Assembly: GCF_000719345.1 (NCBI RefSeq)
Contig: NZ_JOFX01000002.1
Coordinates: 372,001-436,000 of the forward strand
Direction: 5' to 3'
Length of the DNA stretch: 64,000 nt
Origin: Streptomyces sp. NRRL F-2664
GTDB lineage: Bacteria > Actinomycetota > Actinomycetes > Streptomycetales > Streptomycetaceae
How positions within the stretch are numbered: position 1 is the first letter of the stretch; each line of letters begins with the position of its first letter. Shown piece after piece: positions 61,550 to 64,000 of the stretch. The position numbers and the translations under genes are program-made. The notes below the pieces were generated by a model. It had not been told where the DNA came from, did not search any database, and was given only the letters and a program-made list of their open reading frames with translations.

Positions 61550-63136
61550 ATGACTTCCGCACTGACGCGGCTGGCCGAGCGGTCGGCCAGGACACCCAAG
61601 CGGCTCTGGCTGATCTCGTTCGCGCTGTTCTTCACGCTCACGGGTGCCTGGGCGGCCGCCAGCCCCCTGGGCAGCTCCCCCGACGAGCACGCGCACTTCA
61701 TCCGCGCCGCCGCCGTCGCCCGGGGCCAGATCGGCGGCACCGAGGTGATGGTCCCGCACACCGTGGCGGGCATCGAGGGCCACTTCGCCGAGACCGGCGT
61801 GCAGCTCCCGGAGTGGTACCGCAACCTGCCCACCGTGCACGAGTGCTACTCGTGGCGGCAGGCGCAGCCCGCGTCCTGCGCGCCGTCCCTCGGCAACTCC
61901 GGGAAGACCGCGCAGGCCACCACCGCCGCAGGCCGCTACCACCCCGGCTACTACCTGGTGACCGGCTGGCCGAGCCTGCTCGTCGACGGCCCCAAGGGGC
62001 TGTACCTGATGCGTTTCATGGCGGCGCTGCTGTGCTCGGCCCTGCTCGCGAGCGCGGTGGTCACGGCCGCCGAATGGCGTCGCCGCTCGCTGGCGATGCT
62101 CGGCGTGTTCGCCGCGGCCACGCCGATGACGCTCTACATGGCCGGCATGGTCAACCCCAGCGGCGGCGAGATCGCGGCCGGGATCCTGGTGTGGACGGCC
62201 CTGCTGTCGATCGTCCTGTCTCCCGACCCGGTGCTGCTGAACCGCCGGCTGGCCAGGCTCGGCGTCGGCGGTCTGGTACTGATCAACATCCGGCCGCTGG
62301 GACTGATCTGGTTCGGCGGGGCGGTCGTCTTCTGCCTGCTGCTGGCGCAGCGCCGCGGGGTGCTGGGGCAGGTGCTGCGCCGCAAGGCGCTGTGGCTGTG
62401 GACGGGCCTGCTGGGCCTGGCGACCGCCGGTGCGCTGCTCTGGGCGGCGCGGCACCCCGACAACTCGAAGATAGACATCCCCGACACGCTGACCACGGGC
62501 GTCGCGGCGAAGAAGACCCTGGGCAACACCGAGGTCTACATCAAGCAGATGCTCGGCTTCTTCGGTTGGCTGGACACTCCCGCCCCGGCCCTCACGTACC
62601 TGGTGTGGACGGCGGTCCTCGCGGCCCTCGTCGCGCTGGCCCTGGCGTACGGCCGCGGGCGCGACGTGGTGGCGGTGCTCGGCATGCTCGTCGCCGTCGT
62701 GATGGTGCCGGTCGTCGCGCAGGCCTCCCAGGCGGAGCGGATCGGCATGGTGTGGCAGGGCCGCTATCTGCTGCCCTTCGCCGTCGGCCTGCCGCTCATG
62801 GCCGTGCTGATCTGCGCCACTCGCGCCCCCGCGCAGGGCTTCCCCTGGCGGCGGCTGGCCGGCTTCGCCGTCGCCGGCCTCGCCCTGGCCGACGTGGCGG
62901 CCTTCTACTGGACGCTGCGCCGGTTCGCCGTCGGCACCAAGGGTTCGTGGGTGGCGACCTCCGCGCACTGGGCCCCGCCGGGCGGCTGGGCCCTGTGGAC
63001 CTGCGTGTACGCGCTGGCCGCGGTCGCCGTCGTCCTGCCGGCCCTGCTCCCGGACCGCAAGGACGCGGGTGCGCAGCTGCCCGGTCCGGCCGCCCCGCGC
63101 CCGGACCGCCACCCCCGGGTGCCCGAGCCGGCCTGA
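61550..63136 (+). CDS. DUF2142 family membrane protein
   Basis: 528 residues from ATG 61550. About 10-12 membrane helices; the first loop carries SPLGSSPDEHAHFIRAAAVA (the DUF2142/PMT-like D-E pair) and RYHPGYYLVTGWPSLL, then NPSGGEIAAGILVW, IRPLGLIWFGGAVVF and VWQGRYLLPFAVGLPL. These motifs are shared by mannosyltransferase-like envelope proteins, for which a GT-C role is suspected. Translationally close to the preceding gene, suggesting one surface polysaccharide modification unit. Confidence 0.85.
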   Translation: MTSALTRLAERSARTPKRLWLISFALFFTLTGAWAAASPLGSSPDEHAHFIRAAAVARGQIGGTEVMVPHTVAGIEGHFAETGVQLPEWYRNLPTVHECYSWRQAQPASCAPSLGNSGKTAQATTAAGRYHPGYYLVTGWPSLLVDGPKGLYLMRFMAALLCSALLASAVVTAAEWRRRSLAMLGVFAAATPMTLYMAGMVNPSGGEIAAGILVWTALLSIVLSPDPVLLNRRLARLGVGGLVLINIRPLGLIWFGGAVVFCLLLAQRRGVLGQVLRRKALWLWTGLLGLATAGALLWAARHPDNSKIDIPDTLTTGVAAKKTLGNTEVYIKQMLGFFGWLDTPAPALTYLVWTAVLAALVALALAYGRGRDVVAVLGMLVAVVMVPVVAQASQAERIGMVWQGRYLLPFAVGLPLMAVLICATRAPAQGFPWRRLAGFAVAGLALADVAAFYWTLRRFAVGTKGSWVATSAHWAPPGGWALWTCVYALAAVAVVLPALLPDRKDAGAQLPGPAAPRPDRHPRVPEPA

Positions 63137-63158
63137 CGCACGCCGGGCGGCGGCTTCG

Positions 63159-63482
63159 CTAGTCGATGCGGAGCTCGCCCATCCGGCTCCAGCCGTTCGC
63201 GCCCTGGATGGTGGTGCTGACGATCTCGGGCGTACGGGTCACCATCGGGCGCATGGTCTCCAGTGCGGCCTTGAAGTGATCGGAGGTGACGTGCGCTTCG
63301 GCGGCGTCGTCCTGGAAGGCCTCGACCAGGACGTAGGTGTCCGGCTCCTCCAGGCTGCGCGACCACTCGAACCAGAGGTTGCCGGGTTCGGCGCGGGTGG
63401 CTCGGGTGAAGGGCGCGACCTTGTCGGGCCACGCGTCGACGTATTCGGGCTTGACGGGGAATTTCACCACAATGAAGATCAC
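63159..63482 (-). CDS. Putative quinol monooxygenase (ABM superfamily)
   Basis: 107 residues forming one ferredoxin-like ABM domain: MIFIVVKFPVKPEYVDAWPD, TRAEPGNLWFEWSRSLEEPDTYVLVEAFQ (split) and SDHFKAALETM. Resembles YgiN-type cofactor-free monooxygenases acting on quinols or polyphenols. It is encoded nine bases downstream of a tetR-type gene on the same strand, so the two are probably one operon and co-regulated. Confidence 0.88.
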   Translation of the reverse strand: MIFIVVKFPVKPEYVDAWPDKVAPFTRATRAEPGNLWFEWSRSLEEPDTYVLVEAFQDDAAEAHVTSDHFKAALETMRPMVTRTPEIVSTTIQGANGWSRMGELRID

Positions 63483-63491
63483 ACCGGCATT

Positions 63492-64000
63492 TTATGCAGG
63501 TCGGTCCGCACCGCGGGAGGACTGAGGGGTGTCCGGCCCCCGCAGCAGGGTCAGGAAGGCGCGGAAGGCGGCCGGCATGTCCACGGACTCGGGGGACAGC
63601 AGCCACTGGTACTGGAGGCCGTCCATCACCGCCGTCAGCAGCGGGGCCGCCTGCTCCGGGGTGAGGCCCGAGGGCAGGCGGTCGCCGAACTCGGCGCGCA
63701 GCACCGCCGCCATCTCCGCGCGGACCTGCGCGTAGCGCTCGGTGAAGAACTCCCGCGCCGGGTGCCCGTCGGTGACGCTCTCGCCCAGCAGCGCCGAGAA
63801 GGTCTGCACGATGCCCGGGCGCATGGCGTTGTACTCCACCAGCGAGGCCAGCAGGTCGAGCCGCCAGGAGTCCGCCGCGGCGCGCGAGCCGCCGCCCGTG
63901 TCCCAGCGGTCGCGCTCCTCCAGTACCGCGACGAGCAGCGCCTCCTTGGTCGGGAAGTAGTGCAGCAGCCCCTGCTGGGTCAGGCCCACGCGCTCGGCGA
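63492..64000 (-). CDS. TetR family regulator, 5' end beyond the window
   Basis: The C-terminal about 168 residues. The helix-turn-helix end is visible (AERVGLTQQGLLHYFPTKEALLVAVLEERD); the first two helices lie beyond 64000. The ligand domain contains ESVTDGHPAREFFTERYAQVR and LTAVMDGLQYQWLLSP, as in TetR_C-type regulators of Streptomyces. Upstream of the ABM monooxygenase and probably its repressor. An internal GTG at 63989 is not the true start. Confidence 0.88.
   Translation of the reverse strand, partial: AERVGLTQQGLLHYFPTKEALLVAVLEERDRWDTGGGSRAAADSWRLDLLASLVEYNAMRPGIVQTFSALLGESVTDGHPAREFFTERYAQVRAEMAAVLRAEFGDRLPSGLTPEQAAPLLTAVMDGLQYQWLLSPESVDMPAAFRAFLTLLRGPDTPQSSRGADRPA

Overview
The window is very GC-rich, uses GTG starts and AGGAGG-type ribosome sites freely, and has the gene set of a Streptomyces chromosome core: hrdA-type sigma factor, mbl actin homologue, Zur-regulated znuACB, actinobacterial glyS, ppdK, class F sortase and a zinc-ribbon/proline-tail protein. 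I found no rRNA and no CRISPR array.

Layout. 0-4 kb: tail of a prenyltransferase (uppS), a YcxB-like membrane protein, then the zinc operon znuA-znuC-znuB-zur on the minus strand under a Zur-box-like site; the 3' end of zur is replaced by a sequence that looks like an insertion-sequence end. 4-14.7 kb: glyS, an aldo/keto reductase-tetR operon with a clear operator, a drug exporter, dus, ppdK with a structured leader, and an ArsR-like regulator. 14.7-16.8 kb: Tat-exported PhoX-like protein and a VOC protein. 16.8-21.2 kb: nirB-nirD with an extra NirB-like flavoprotein behind a GlnR-like site; with the siroheme chelatase at 28.8 kb and the molybdopterin nitrate reductase at 31.7 kb this is the nitrate-to-ammonium pathway spread over 17 kb. 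In between lie a TauE-type exporter, a sortase with a secreted partner, dnaG, a ferredoxin reductase, dgt and a broken SDR gene. 34-41 kb: hrdA, a heterodimeric ABC exporter, a sugar kinase and a YtxH protein.

41.2-44.1 kb is the accessory part: two tRNA-Asn genes, a CAT-anticodon tRNA, a dead integrase remnant lying against the 3' end of that tRNA, and a BTAD regulator fused to a macro-like (DUF6430-like) domain that is broken by a 2-bp AG duplication. Terminator hairpins with identical 12-nt arms bracket this stretch. It is the best candidate for an undescribed system in the window: a nucleotide-sensing transcription regulator on a decayed integrative element.

44.1-53 kb: carboxylate-amine ligase, MFS exporter, carboxyltransferase, TauE exporter, a LysE/Lrp pair, and mbl in an operon with a GAF sensor kinase whose ATP-binding domain is degenerate. 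53-64 kb: secreted lipase, zinc-ribbon protein, MarR divergent from a quinone-type oxidoreductase followed by ohr, an EI24 protein, an imine-reductase-like enzyme divergent from HxlR, two large membrane proteins of envelope polysaccharide type, a small monooxygenase and a TetR gene cut by the window end.
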